Notes: a model not told the origin generated them from the letters alone. Shown: positions 7,755 to 15,621, counted from the first letter of the stretch. The stretch is DNA of 64,000 nucleotides from Synechococcus lacustris (GCA_903943975.1 CAJAQB010000008.1:1-64000), one strand, 5' to 3'. Made by a program: numbers and translations.

Positions 7755-7952
7755 TCACCCCAGGGGGGGCAGCGGTGCTGAAAGCTGCTGGCGCATGACC
7801 CAGCTGGTGGCGGCCTTCTGGGTGTGCCAGGCCTCCAGGAGCTGTTTGGCCAGTCCCCGCAAGACCTGCAGGTCGGCCTCGGCGTCGATGGCCCTGCTCA
7901 TGCGCTCCACTTCAAACTTTTGGCCCAGGGTCAGGCTTAGGGCGTTGTCCAT
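7755..7952 (-). CDS. Small conserved helical protein, unknown function
   Basis: 65 residues, predicted mostly helical: MDNALSLTLGQKFEVERMSRAIDAEADLQVLRGLAKQLLEAW reads as two amphipathic helices. The combination 'EVERMxRxIDxxxDxxxLRxLAxQLLxAWxxQKAATxWVM' is strikingly regular, so this is a real conserved protein. I cannot name the family. It is soluble and has no cysteines. It is co-oriented with the 63-residue twin-CX3C protein upstream and the acidic 61-residue protein downstream, suggesting a mini-operon of small proteins. TATAGT at 7974-7979 lies just upstream but is not placed convincingly as a promoter. Confidence 0.62.
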   Translation of the reverse strand: MDNALSLTLGQKFEVERMSRAIDAEADLQVLRGLAKQLLEAWHTQKAATSWVMRQQLSAPLPPLG

Positions 7953-8011
7953 GATGCACCCGTCAACTGCCCATATAGTAAGAAGTGTTTCAGTTGCTTG
8001 CGTAGCGGCAG

Positions 8012-8203
8012 CTACAGGAATTCGGTTTTTGTTCTGACTTCGTCACCCTGGCGCAGGTCCTCGACGCAGCGGGTCACGCAGGCGCCGTCATCAAGGGAGC
8101 ACTCAGTGATGCATTCGAAATAGGTTTGCACCGCATCCCAGGTTTGTTCCTGGCCGTGCTGGGCAGCGGAGTGCCGGGGGCCGTAGCTGGGGGCGCGATC
8201 CAT
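8012..8203 (-). CDS. Small twin-CX3C protein, unknown function
   Basis: 63 residues, soluble, no signal peptide. The centre reads YFECITECSLDDGACVTRCVED: two CX3C motifs separated by six residues (C-x3-C-x6-C-x3-C). In other small proteins this pattern makes an antiparallel helical hairpin held by two disulfides or binds a metal. Upstream is a His/Gln/Ser-rich, probably flexible N-terminus; downstream a basic tail (RTKTEF). The ATG at 8203 is the only good start. It is co-oriented with the next two small genes. I do not recognise a named family. The cysteine pattern is a direct observation; the fold is inference. Confidence 0.62.
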   Translation of the reverse strand: MDRAPSYGPRHSAAQHGQEQTWDAVQTYFECITECSLDDGACVTRCVEDLRQGDEVRTKTEFL

Positions 8204-8308
8204 GGCTGGATGTAGCGAGGGATACTGTCAGCATATGAACACCAAGCTGTTTGGTCCAGGTAATTGAGTCTTCCTGCCTAGTCCTTTGTGAAGTTGCGTA
8301 GCTTTCGC

Positions 8309-10036
8309 TCAGGTGGGGCGTTTGCGACGGGCCTCGGCCTTGGTTTTCTGCTTGGAGCGGTTGGCGGCCCGTTGGGCTTCCCGGGCCTCCTCTTCCTCGG
8401 CCTCCAGCAGCAGTTCGGCCTCCTCTGCCTTCTTTTGCTGGTAGTAGGCGTAGTCGCCCCGGTAAACCACCAGCTCCCCATCGCGGAGCTCCACGATCTT
8501 GTTGGCCACCCTGGAGATGAAGTAGCGGTCGTGGGATACCACCAGCACGGCGCCCTCGTACTCCATCAGCGCCTCCTCAAGCATTTGTTTGGCGGGAATG
8601 TCTAGGTGGTTGGTGGGTTCATCCAGCACCAGCAGGTTGCAGGGGGTGAGCAGCATCAGCGCCAAGGCCAGGCGGGCCTTTTCACCGCCACTGAGCTGGC
8701 CCACCTCCTTAAACACGGCATCGTTGCTGAAACAGAAGCTGCCGAGTAGGGAGCGCACCTGGGTCTGGGTCCAGTCGGGCACCGCCTCAAACAGGGTGTT
8801 GATCACGGTTTTCTGGAGATCCAGGGCCTCGGCCTGGTTTTGCTCGAAGTAGCCGGCGATTACGTTGTGTTCCCCCAGGCGGGCGCTGCCGTCGTCTGGG
8901 GTTTCCGTGCCCATCACCAGGCGCAACAGCGTCGATTTGCCGGCGCCGTTAGGGCCCACAAAGGCGATGCGGTCGCCGCGTTCCACCTCGAGGTCTACCC
9001 CGAGGAAAAGGATCCTGTCGCCATAGCTGTGGCTGAGGTCCTCCAGCACCGCCACCTGGCGGCCACAGCGGGGGGCGGGGGGAAACTCGAAGCGGGGACC
9101 ACCGAGACCTTCGAGCGGCGCCTCAATCCGTTCCACCTTGTCGAGCAGCTTTTCGCGGCTTTTGGCCTGGGTGCTGCGGGTGGCGCTGGCCCGGAAACGG
9201 TCGATGTAGGCCTGCTGGGCACTGAGTTCCTTCTGCTGGCGTTCGAAGGCGGCCTGGCTTGACTCGCGCTCAAAGGCCTTTTGTTCCAGGTGCTGGCTGT
9301 AGTTGCCCAGGTAGCTGCGCGAGATCCCCCGTTCGGTTTCAACGATTTGGTTGCAAACCCGATCCAGAAAGGCCCTGTCGTGGCTGATCACCACCAGGGG
9401 CACGGTCTGATCAATCAGGTAGCCCTCCAGCCACTGGATTGTTTCCACATCCAGGTGGTTGGTTGGTTCATCAAGCAGCAGCAGATCCGGCTCCTGCAGC
9501 AGGATCTTGCCCAGGGCAATGCGCATCTGCCAGCCCCCGGAGTAGTCGCCCACCAGCACTTCGGCGCCCTCGGGCGTAAAGCCGATTAGCGGCAGCAGTT
9601 TGTCGATGCGGGCATCGAGTTCATAGCCATGCAGGGATTCGAAGCGGGTTTGCAGATTCCCCAGCTCGTGGATCAGTTCATCGAGGTGATCCGGGTCGGT
9701 GGCGGCTTTTTCGCTGCTCAGCTCCTCCTCCACCTGGCGCTGGCGGTTCAGCACCTGGGCGGCTTCGCCAAAGGCCTGGAACAATTCCTGCCGCACGCTG
9801 TGCAGCGGGTCCACGTCGAATTCCTGTTGCAGGTAAACGATGCGGGGATCCCCCTGCTTCACCACTAGGCCGCTGCTGGGCTCCTCCAGGCCGGCGATGA
9901 TCCGCATCTGGGTGGACTTACCAGCGCCGTTCACCCCCACCAGACCGATGCGATCCCCGGGCTTCACTTCCCAGGTGACATCCCTCAGCACCTCGCCGGT
10001 GGGGTAAATCTTGCTAACGCGCTCCAGCCGCAGCAC
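8309..10036 (-). CDS. ABC-F family ATPase (Uup/EttA-like)
   Basis: 575 residues with two ABC ATPase domains in one chain and no membrane segments, the ABC-F layout of ribosome-associated translation factors. Domain 1: Walker A GVNGAGKST near residue 34, signature YSGGWQMR near 165, Walker B LLLLDEPTNHLD near 182. A charged linker (about 250-300) corresponds to the P-site-tRNA-interaction motif. Domain 2: Walker A GPNGAGKST near 365, signature LSGGEKAR near 450, Walker B LLVLDEPTNHLD. The very acidic then basic C-terminal tail (residues 525-575) resembles a Uup-like coiled coil. The start codon is GTG at 10036. Which ABC-F subgroup it belongs to cannot be decided by eye. Confidence 0.93.
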   Translation of the reverse strand: MLRLERVSKIYPTGEVLRDVTWEVKPGDRIGLVGVNGAGKSTQMRIIAGLEEPSSGLVVKQGDPRIVYLQQEFDVDPLHSVRQELFQAFGEAAQVLNRQRQVEEELSSEKAATDPDHLDELIHELGNLQTRFESLHGYELDARIDKLLPLIGFTPEGAEVLVGDYSGGWQMRIALGKILLQEPDLLLLDEPTNHLDVETIQWLEGYLIDQTVPLVVISHDRAFLDRVCNQIVETERGISRSYLGNYSQHLEQKAFERESSQAAFERQQKELSAQQAYIDRFRASATRSTQAKSREKLLDKVERIEAPLEGLGGPRFEFPPAPRCGRQVAVLEDLSHSYGDRILFLGVDLEVERGDRIAFVGPNGAGKSTLLRLVMGTETPDDGSARLGEHNVIAGYFEQNQAEALDLQKTVINTLFEAVPDWTQTQVRSLLGSFCFSNDAVFKEVGQLSGGEKARLALALMLLTPCNLLVLDEPTNHLDIPAKQMLEEALMEYEGAVLVVSHDRYFISRVANKIVELRDGELVVYRGDYAYYQQKKAEEAELLLEAEEEEAREAQRAANRSKQKTKAEARRKRPT

Positions 10037-10118
10037 TACAGGTTCTCCGATGGGGCGACCCTACCAAGCATGGGGAGCGGCAGACTCCCCGTAGCGACGC
10101 CACTGGGGGCCGACCATT

Positions 10119-10283
10119 TTGAGGCGCTTAGAACAAATCACGGCCCTTGTGGTGGCGGCGGGGCTGGCGATTGTGAGTTATTGGCTGTTTTTCAGCTGGG
10201 CCCAGGGGGGCCGTGCCCCCCGGGTGTTGCCCTCTTCCCCTTCAGTGCAAACCCCAGCGCATCAGACCCCAGCGCCCCGTTAA
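10119..10283 (+). CDS. Possible single-span membrane protein, TTG start
   Basis: Reading from TTG at 10119 gives a 54-residue protein: a basic N-terminus (RRLEQ), one clean membrane helix (ITALVVAAGLAIVSYWLFFSW) and a Pro/Ser-rich tail (PSSPSVQTPAHQTPAPR). This classic single-span layout with a proline-rich tail supports real coding, and a GGGGGCCGACC purine-rich stretch precedes the TTG. Its TAA overlaps by three bases the stop of the convergent DUF2811 gene. Function unknown. It is divergent from the ABC-F gene. Confidence 0.45.
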   Translation: MRRLEQITALVVAAGLAIVSYWLFFSWAQGGRAPRVLPSSPSVQTPAHQTPAPR

Positions 10284-10561
10284 GCCCGGCCAAACATGCT
10301 GCCGATGTAGCGGCGGGTTAGGGCCCGCTCATGGACCCCCTGCTGCAGCAGAAAACCGGCGAGGGCGGCCTGCAGCAGCCGGTATTGGTCCCATTGGGGA
10401 TGGCCCTCGATGAAGTTGCCCATGGCCTGGAACAGGGGGGCGGGTAGGGGGGTTTGGAAGCTCACCACTGCTTCGGCTCCCACTGCGGCTCCCAATGCGG
10501 CTCCTCCAGCTGAGGTGGGGGCTAGGAGCGCTTCGCTGCAAGTGGTGGAGAGGGTTGCCAT
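10280..10561 (-). CDS. DUF2811 family protein
   Basis: 93-residue protein from ATG at 10561. The C-terminal half, with LPAPLFQAMGNFIEGHPQWDQYRLLQAALAGFLLQQG, matches the cyanobacterial DUF2811 pattern, in which a short helix is followed by 'F-E-HP-WDQ-R---AAL--FLLQ-G'. The N-terminal ~30 residues are Ala/Gly-rich and variable. The frame stays open upstream to 10603, but the ATG at 10561 gives the more usual length. Function unknown; proteins of this family are small and restricted to cyanobacteria. It overlaps at its 3' end with a convergent candidate membrane peptide. Confidence 0.72.
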   Translation of the reverse strand: MATLSTTCSEALLAPTSAGGAALGAAVGAEAVVSFQTPLPAPLFQAMGNFIEGHPQWDQYRLLQAALAGFLLQQGVHERALTRRYIGSMFGRA

Positions 10562-10911
10562 CGGCAGCTGCGCTGGGTAGTTGGCACCAGTTCGCCACGG
10601 CAAGGGGCGATCGTCAAAGGGGAGAGCCGGCGGCAGATCCCAAGGGTCTCAGGCCCGAAATTGCCTGGCAGCGCTTGAAAGCTCAGCTGGTTCGTGGATT
10701 GGCCAGGCCCCAGAAAGCCGTGGGACCCCAGCGTCAAGGGGTGATGGGCGACACATCGCAGTTTCCCCAGCCGCCAGGCCCCCGCAAGGGACAGCCAGCC
10801 AAGCCTGGGGAAAACCCCTGGCTTGGCTGCGGAAAAGTGCGCCCCCCTGGGGAAAACGCCAGGCCATCAGCTTTGCTTATCTCCGAGAGAAAACTGGCTG
10901 GGTCTTAGCGC
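10562..10911. other. 350-bp intergenic region with a strong hairpin
   Basis: No convincing gene on either strand; short open frames here (for example minus 10649-10867) lack family features. It contains a 14-bp stem with one mismatch and an AAAA loop (10797-10828: AGCCAAGCCTGGGG / CCCCTGGCTTGGCT). An 11-base direct repeat CTGGGGAAAAC occurs at 10805-10815 and 10847-10857, the first copy forming the loop side of the hairpin. It could hold a small RNA or the promoter of the DUF2811 gene. Confidence 0.5.
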
Positions 10912-11139
10912 TCAGGCGGCGAGATCTTCGTTGTTTTCTGAGGCGGCGGCGTTTTTCATCGTGCGGGCATCGAGGCAGAGCGCTTTGCGCAGCTGGGCGT
11001 AGTTGCGGGCTGTGGCGACCCGGCCTTCGCGGGTGGCGTCGTATTCAGCCCTTTGCAGCACGTGATGCAGGTGGGTGAGCAGGTAGGTGCTGATCACCGC
11101 GGAAACCTGCACGTCACTTTTTTGGGCGGGGGTGGCCAT
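10912..11139 (-). CDS. Small conserved cyanobacterial protein, unknown function
   Basis: 75 residues, soluble and helical: MATPAQKSDVQVSAVISTYLLTHLHHVLQRAEYDATREGRVATARNYAQLRKALCL. The regular hydrophobic spacing and conserved-looking 'STYLLTHLHHVLQRAEYDA' segment support a real protein, with a polar, probably disordered tail (NAAASENNEDLAA). I cannot assign a family. The ATG at 11139 lies near a tandem 14-bp G-rich repeat (11157-11184) in the divergent gap. It is transcribed away from the ribbon-helix-helix gene. Confidence 0.6.
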   Translation of the reverse strand: MATPAQKSDVQVSAVISTYLLTHLHHVLQRAEYDATREGRVATARNYAQLRKALCLDARTMKNAAASENNEDLAA

Positions 11140-11156
11140 GGGAGTGGGGGTGCCTA

Positions 11157-11184
11157 CCGGGCGGGGGCGACCGGGCGGGGGCGA
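11157..11184 (+). repeat. Tandem 14-bp G-rich repeat, two copies
   Basis: CCGGGCGGGGGCGA occurs twice head-to-tail (11157-11170 and 11171-11184), just upstream of the minus-strand 75-residue gene and about 120 bp upstream of the ribbon-helix-helix gene. A TATAGT box follows at 11206-11211. The shared divergent promoter region therefore carries a G-rich tandem element. Confidence 0.7.
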
Positions 11185-11301
11185 CCGTCGTATCGGTTCG
11201 CCAAATATAGTGGCGGATACTATCCATTGCTATCTCAGTACACTTCTGGGTGTGACTGAGCCTGGGTTTCTGCCTGGGCTCCTTCTTGGGCTCCTTCCCC
11301 C

Positions 11302-11598
11302 TTGGCCACCCGTCAAACCTCCAGCAGCGGCAAGCCGAAGTCGCCTCGCATCCAGGTGGTGTTGCCGGAGGAGCTGCTTGATCGTTTGGCCGCGGCGGCG
11401 GAGGGGGACAGTCGCACCGTGAGCAACATGGCCAAGGTCTTGATCCAGCAGGGCTTGGATCGACTCCAGGGCCCTGGACCCGCCGCCGTTCCCAGCGGCA
11501 AGGCCTTGCGCCGCCAGCTGGAACGCCAGCAGCAGGCCCCCAGCCCCAGGTTGCGGGGAAGGCCCAAGCGCATCCGGCTGCGCGGCCCTCAGGGCTGA
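11302..11598 (+). CDS. Ribbon-helix-helix (CopG-like) DNA-binding protein
   Basis: 98 residues from TTG at 11302. Residues 14-55 (SPRIQVVLPEELLDRLAAAAEGDSRTVSNMAKVLIQQGL) fit the ribbon-helix-helix fold: a beta strand with alternating exposed residues (RIQVVLP), then two helices with the SxxxxxxLIxxGL end typical of CopG/Arc regulators. The C-terminus is very basic (LRRQLERQQQ, RGRPKRIRLRG) and could contact DNA. Such proteins are transcriptional repressors or antitoxins, but no toxin gene is adjacent. Its stop region overlaps by 10 bp the 3' end of the convergent anmK gene. Confidence 0.78.
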   Translation: MATRQTSSSGKPKSPRIQVVLPEELLDRLAAAAEGDSRTVSNMAKVLIQQGLDRLQGPGPAAVPSGKALRRQLERQQQAPSPRLRGRPKRIRLRGPQG

Positions 11599-12716
11599 AT
11601 CAGCACCCCAAGCGTTCCGGCCCGCCGGGCCCCCGTAACCGCCGGCTGGCCCGCCGGGATACCCAGCAGCTGCCACCAGGCGAGCAGGGCAAAGGCGAGC
11701 GCCTCCCTTTCCAGATCAGCGATGCCGAGTTCGGCCAGGGGCCGCACCCAGAGCCCGCGGCAGCGTTGGCGCAGCTGGCCCATCAGCGCCTGGTTGCGGC
11801 AGCCCCCCCCAGACACCAACAGTTCCAGGGGCCGGGGCCCCCGCCCTAGATCCGCCGCCACCGCCGCCGCACTGAAGGCCGCCAGGGTGGCCAGGGCTGC
11901 AGCGTGGTCCAGGGAGCCCATGGCCGCTAGGCGTCGATCCAGGTCGTGGCGGCCAAACAGTTCCCGACCGGTGGATTTCGGTGGCGGCTGTTGCAGGTAG
12001 GGCTCCTGCAGCCATTGCTGCACTAGGGCCTCGTTCACCTGACCGGCCAGGGCCCAGCTGCCGTTGTGGTCATGGCTGAGCTGGCCAGCGCTGAAGCGTT
12101 GGACGGCCAGGTCCAGCAGCGTGTTGGCCGGTCCACAGTCCCAGCCGCGGATCGGGGCGCCCCGGTCTGGCCCCTGCTCCGGGGGCAGCAGCGTCAGGTT
12201 GGCGATGCCGCCGAGGTTGAGTAGGGCACGCCAGCCGCCGATGCGGGGCAGCAAGGCCCCATCGGTGATCGGCACCAGCGGCGCCCCCTGGCCGCCGCGG
12301 GCCAGGTCTGCCCTGCGGAAATCACAAACCAGGGGTTTGCCAAGTAGTTCGGCGAGCAGCGGCCCATTCAGCACTTGCCAGCTGGCCCCCCGCTGCTCGC
12401 CGTTGGGGGGGCGGTGCCAGAGGGTTTGGCCATGGCAGCCCACTAACTGGGCCTGGCCCTGGGGGTCCACAGCCCGGGCGCAGTGGGCCTGGGCCTCGGT
12501 GATTGCTTCTTCCAGCTCAAGCCAGCGGGCGGCGGGCAGGGCTTCCCCCTGGCCGGCCGCCACCAGGGCCTGGCGCAGCTCAGGGGGGTAGGGGTGGTGG
12601 CCGGAGTTGAGCAGTTGCCAGCTCGGTTGGCGGGGCCTACCGGAAAAACGCACCAGCACCCCATCCACCCCATCGGCGCTGGTGCCACTCATCAGCCCCA
12701 GCACCGTGGTGCCCAT
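11589..12716 (-). CDS. anmK: Anhydro-N-acetylmuramic acid kinase
   Basis: 375 residues from ATG at 12716. It begins MGTTVLGLMSGTSADGVDGVLV, the AnmK signature that binds ATP and the sugar; further family blocks are LVGCHGQTLWHRPP (about 99-112), NLGGIANLTLLP (about 160-171) and GWDCGPANTLLD (about 185-196). AnmK phosphorylates and hydrolyses 1,6-anhydro-MurNAc to MurNAc-6-phosphate in peptidoglycan recycling. The frame stays open upstream to 12836, but only the 12716 start gives the family N-terminus. It is divergent from a glycosyltransferase gene; no mur-recycling partner is nearby. Confidence 0.94.
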   Translation of the reverse strand: MGTTVLGLMSGTSADGVDGVLVRFSGRPRQPSWQLLNSGHHPYPPELRQALVAAGQGEALPAARWLELEEAITEAQAHCARAVDPQGQAQLVGCHGQTLWHRPPNGEQRGASWQVLNGPLLAELLGKPLVCDFRRADLARGGQGAPLVPITDGALLPRIGGWRALLNLGGIANLTLLPPEQGPDRGAPIRGWDCGPANTLLDLAVQRFSAGQLSHDHNGSWALAGQVNEALVQQWLQEPYLQQPPPKSTGRELFGRHDLDRRLAAMGSLDHAAALATLAAFSAAAVAADLGRGPRPLELLVSGGGCRNQALMGQLRQRCRGLWVRPLAELGIADLEREALAFALLAWWQLLGIPAGQPAVTGARRAGTLGVLIQP

Positions 12717-12810
12717 GGCAAAGCTCAGCGATTTGGCTTGATACGCAGGCTGCAAAGCAGCTTTTGGATGCTGGCATAAACCCTTGGCCCTGCTGTGACA
12801 GCGTGGTTCG

Positions 12811-13845
12811 ATGCGCAGCCCCCTGGCCCTTTTCAACGGCAGCTATGTGGGGGAGAAGCCCACGGGCATTGGTGTGGTGGCCCGCGACCTGGCCGCGGCC
12901 CTTGGGCCGGAATTGCTGCCGGCGGTTTGGCCCGAAGGCCTATCCCCAGACCAGGGCTCCCGGGGCCACCGCCGCCGGTTGATCTGGACCCAGCAGCAGC
13001 TGCCGCGGCTCTGGCGGGCCAGCGGGGCGCCGCTGCTGCTGTCGCCCCTGCCGGAGGCCCCCCTCGCCAGGGGGGTGCCCTCGGTGGTGCTTGCCCACGA
13101 CCTGCTGCCCCTGCGCTTCCCCCAGTTCACCCCGCTGCTGGCCTATCACCTGGCCTATGTGCCCCTGGTGTTGCATCGCGCCCGCCACGTGCTTTGCAAT
13201 TCCGAAGCCACCGCCCGGGAGGTTCATGGGCGGCTGCGGGTGCCCCTCAAGCGTTTATCGGTGTTGCGCCTGGGGTTTTCGCCGGGGTTGCTGCGGCCCC
13301 TAGCCCTGGAGCGCCAGCCCTTTTTCCTGGTGCTGGGCCGCCACGATCCGCACAAAAACTTGGCCCGGCTGCTGCGCGCCTTTGCGCTGCTGCCAGACCG
13401 CAGCCATGGCTTGCATCTGGTGGGGCCCCATGACCGCCGCTACACCCCTGCCTTGCAACGGCTGGCCCAGGAGCTGGGGGTGGCCGAGCGCTGCCACTGG
13501 ACCGCCTGGGTAAGCAATGACGAACGCTTGCAGTTGCTTAACCGCGCCCAGGCCCTGCTGATCCCCAGCCTTTGGGAGGGATTTGGCCTGCCGGCCCTGG
13601 AGGCGATGGCCTGCGGCACCCCCGTGTTGGCCTCCACCGCTGGGGCCCTGCCCGAGGTGGTGGGGGCGGCGGCCCTGCCCCTCGATCCCCTAGATCCCGA
13701 GCAGATGGCCTCCGCCCTGGGGGCGTTCTTGGCCGAACCAGCCCTGCGCTCCCAGCTGGCGGCGGCGGGCCCCGCCCGGGCGGCCCAGTTCAGTTGGGCG
13801 CAAACGGCGGGGCTGCTGGAGCAGCGGCTGCGGCAGCTGGCCTAA
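12811..13845 (+). CDS. Glycosyltransferase family 4-type
   Basis: 344 residues, GT-B fold. The N-terminal half (LFNGSYVGEKPTGIGVVARDLA) has the Gly-rich loop that faces the acceptor. The C-terminal half contains FFLVLGRHDPHKNLARLL (about 170-187) and the donor-binding EX7E element in PSLWEGFGLPALEAMACGTPVLAS (about 252-275). This matches GT4 enzymes that transfer sugars from nucleotide donors with retention, usually in polysaccharide or lipid glycan synthesis. No other polysaccharide genes are adjacent, so the product is unknown. Its last 56 bases overlap the convergent HAD hydrolase gene. Confidence 0.9.
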   Translation: MRSPLALFNGSYVGEKPTGIGVVARDLAAALGPELLPAVWPEGLSPDQGSRGHRRRLIWTQQQLPRLWRASGAPLLLSPLPEAPLARGVPSVVLAHDLLPLRFPQFTPLLAYHLAYVPLVLHRARHVLCNSEATAREVHGRLRVPLKRLSVLRLGFSPGLLRPLALERQPFFLVLGRHDPHKNLARLLRAFALLPDRSHGLHLVGPHDRRYTPALQRLAQELGVAERCHWTAWVSNDERLQLLNRAQALLIPSLWEGFGLPALEAMACGTPVLASTAGALPEVVGAAALPLDPLDPEQMASALGAFLAEPALRSQLAAAGPARAAQFSWAQTAGLLEQRLRQLA

Positions 13846-14488
13846 CGAGCAAGCCTTCGGGGCGGTTTAGCTGGAGGTAGCGGATGCCGGCGGCGGCGGC
13901 GGCGTCGCGGTCAGCGGCACTATCGCCCAGATGCCAGACCTGGGGCGGCGAGAGTTCCAGCAGGGCCAGGGCCCGTTGCAGTGGCTCCGGATCAGGCTTT
14001 GCCACCCCCAGGGCCGACGACACCAGTACCCCATCCAGCAGCTCCCGCAGCCCCAGCAGGGCCAGCAGCCGGTGCAGCCGCTGGTCGAAATTGCTCACCA
14101 CCACAAGCTTTAAGCCTCGGCGGCGCCATCTTTCCAGGGCGGCAGCCACTTCCGGATAAACCGCCCAGGGTTCAGGGCTGGCAAAGCGATCAAACAGGTC
14201 GCTGCTCAGGCCCATGGGCAGCTGGCTCACCCCAGCCCCCTGGAAGGTTTGTTGAATGCGTTGCTGCCACCAGTGCCGTTCCGCCTGCTCCAGGTGGGCT
14301 GGGGCCGTGCTGGGGAAGGCCAGCGGTGGGGCCTGGCGGTAGGCCTCCGCAAAACAGCGATCGAGTTGCTCTGGGGCCAGCTCCAGGCCGTGCTCCAGGG
14401 CTACTTCGGCATAAAACTCACCGACGCTGCGGCGCAGGCCGATCAGGGTGCCCATGGCATCAAGCAGCAGGGCCTGGGGGGCGGTCAT
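13790..14488 (-). CDS. HAD-superfamily hydrolase, subclass IA
   Basis: 232 residues. Motif I is LLLDAMGTLIGL (residues 7-18): the nucleophile Asp is present but the usual second Asp of DxDGT is Met, as in some HDHD3-like members, so catalysis may differ. A helical C1 cap covers about residues 20-95. Motif II is in VVVSNFDQRL, the motif III Lys in GVAKPDPEP and motif IV in WHLGDSAADRDAAAAAG. Substrate unknown. The C-terminal Ala/Pro tail overlaps the end of the convergent glycosyltransferase gene. Its start overlaps the end of the upstream oxidoreductase gene by four bases, so the two are co-transcribed. Confidence 0.88.
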   Translation of the reverse strand: MTAPQALLLDAMGTLIGLRRSVGEFYAEVALEHGLELAPEQLDRCFAEAYRQAPPLAFPSTAPAHLEQAERHWWQQRIQQTFQGAGVSQLPMGLSSDLFDRFASPEPWAVYPEVAAALERWRRRGLKLVVVSNFDQRLHRLLALLGLRELLDGVLVSSALGVAKPDPEPLQRALALLELSPPQVWHLGDSAADRDAAAAAGIRYLQLNRPEGLLVRPAAAAAAPAAPPFAPN

Positions 14489-15621
14489 CGCGGCAGGGGG
14501 TTGGCGGACCAGTCGCCCAGCCAGTTCGCTGCCACCTTGAGGGGCAGGCTGTTGCCGGGCAGGCGGGTGAGGTAAGACCAGCGCCGTAGCTGCTGGGCGG
14601 CGGGGCCGGCCAGGGTAAAGCCCAGGCCGGTGAGGCTGGCTTCACCGATGCCGAGGCTGAGCATTTCCCCCAGGTCTTTCCACTGGAAATTCTCTAGGGG
14701 TTCCCCGGCCAGGGAGTGCAACAGGTTGCTTGCCAGTAGAGGGGCCTGCTGGAAGGCCACCTGGGCCGTGGCGGGCAAGGGCGGTTCGTGGGCCACAGCG
14801 GCCCCATCACCTACGGCGAAAACATCTTCAAGGCCCTCCACCTCAAGGGTGGCTTTGCAGGGCACCGCTCCGGGGCTGATCCCAAGGGGCGGCTGGCTGC
14901 GCTGGCCGGCGGTCCAGATCACCCCCGCCGCCGCCAGTTGTTCCCCTTGGCCAAGGATGAGGCCCTCGGCGGTCACCGCCTGCACCTGGCAATGGCAACG
15001 CAGGCGCACATCTTTGCGTTGCAGCGCCAGTAGCGCCTGTTCGCGGTTGAAGGACCGGGCCTGGGGCAGGGCGATGGGCCCCCGCTCCAGCAGCTCCACC
15101 AGGGCCGCCCCCTGGAGTAGGTCTGCCAGCTTGCAGGCCAATTCCACCCCTGCCGGCCCCGCCCCCACCACCACCAGCCGTTGCAGCGGCCGCGGCGCCG
15201 CCTTAAGCCTTTGGACCAGGGCTTGCAGCCGTTCCACGTCGGCGAGGCTGCGGAACCCCTGGGCATGCTCAAGCACCCCGGGTACGCCGCAGCTGTGGAG
15301 CTCGGCCCCCCAGGCCAACACCAGGCGGCTGTAGCTAATGGTTTGACCGGCCTGGGTGCTGATTTTGTGCTGGTCTGGGTCAAGCGCCACCACCCGGTCC
15401 CGCAGCCAGCCGATGCCGTAGCCGGCCAGCAGGGCGTCGTAGCGGGGGGCGATCTGCCAGAGCGGCAGCTCCTGGCTCAGCAATTCATAAAGGAAGGGCA
15501 GAAAAACGAAGCGATCCCTTGGTTCCAGCAGCAGTAACGGCGGATGGCCGGGCCGACGCGCCAGTTCCAGGGCGGTGTAAAGCCCCCCGAAACCTCCGCC
15601 GATAATCACCACCGGTGCCAT
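14485..15621 (-). CDS. Type II NAD(P)H dehydrogenase-like flavoprotein
   Basis: 378 residues from ATG at 15621 (a GTG one codon upstream is an alternative). The FAD-binding site is VVIIGGGFGGLYTALELA at the N-terminus, and the NAD(P)-binding site is VVVGAGPAGVELACKLADLL near 150-170. The C-terminal FAD motif is DVFAVGDGAAV near 268. The layout fits NDH-2 (Ndb), single-subunit NADH:quinone oxidoreductases that do not pump protons. It lacks an obvious membrane anchor helix, as is usual for these peripheral enzymes. It overlaps the downstream HAD gene by four bases and is divergent from cysH. Confidence 0.88.
   Translation of the reverse strand: MAPVVIIGGGFGGLYTALELARRPGHPPLLLLEPRDRFVFLPFLYELLSQELPLWQIAPRYDALLAGYGIGWLRDRVVALDPDQHKISTQAGQTISYSRLVLAWGAELHSCGVPGVLEHAQGFRSLADVERLQALVQRLKAAPRPLQRLVVVGAGPAGVELACKLADLLQGAALVELLERGPIALPQARSFNREQALLALQRKDVRLRCHCQVQAVTAEGLILGQGEQLAAAGVIWTAGQRSQPPLGISPGAVPCKATLEVEGLEDVFAVGDGAAVAHEPPLPATAQVAFQQAPLLASNLLHSLAGEPLENFQWKDLGEMLSLGIGEASLTGLGFTLAGPAAQQLRRWSYLTRLPGNSLPLKVAANWLGDWSANPLPR

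Noticed and set aside
10649-10867. 72-codon minus-strand frame in the 350-bp gap
   Set aside because: No family pattern, and it crosses the strong hairpin at 10797-10828.
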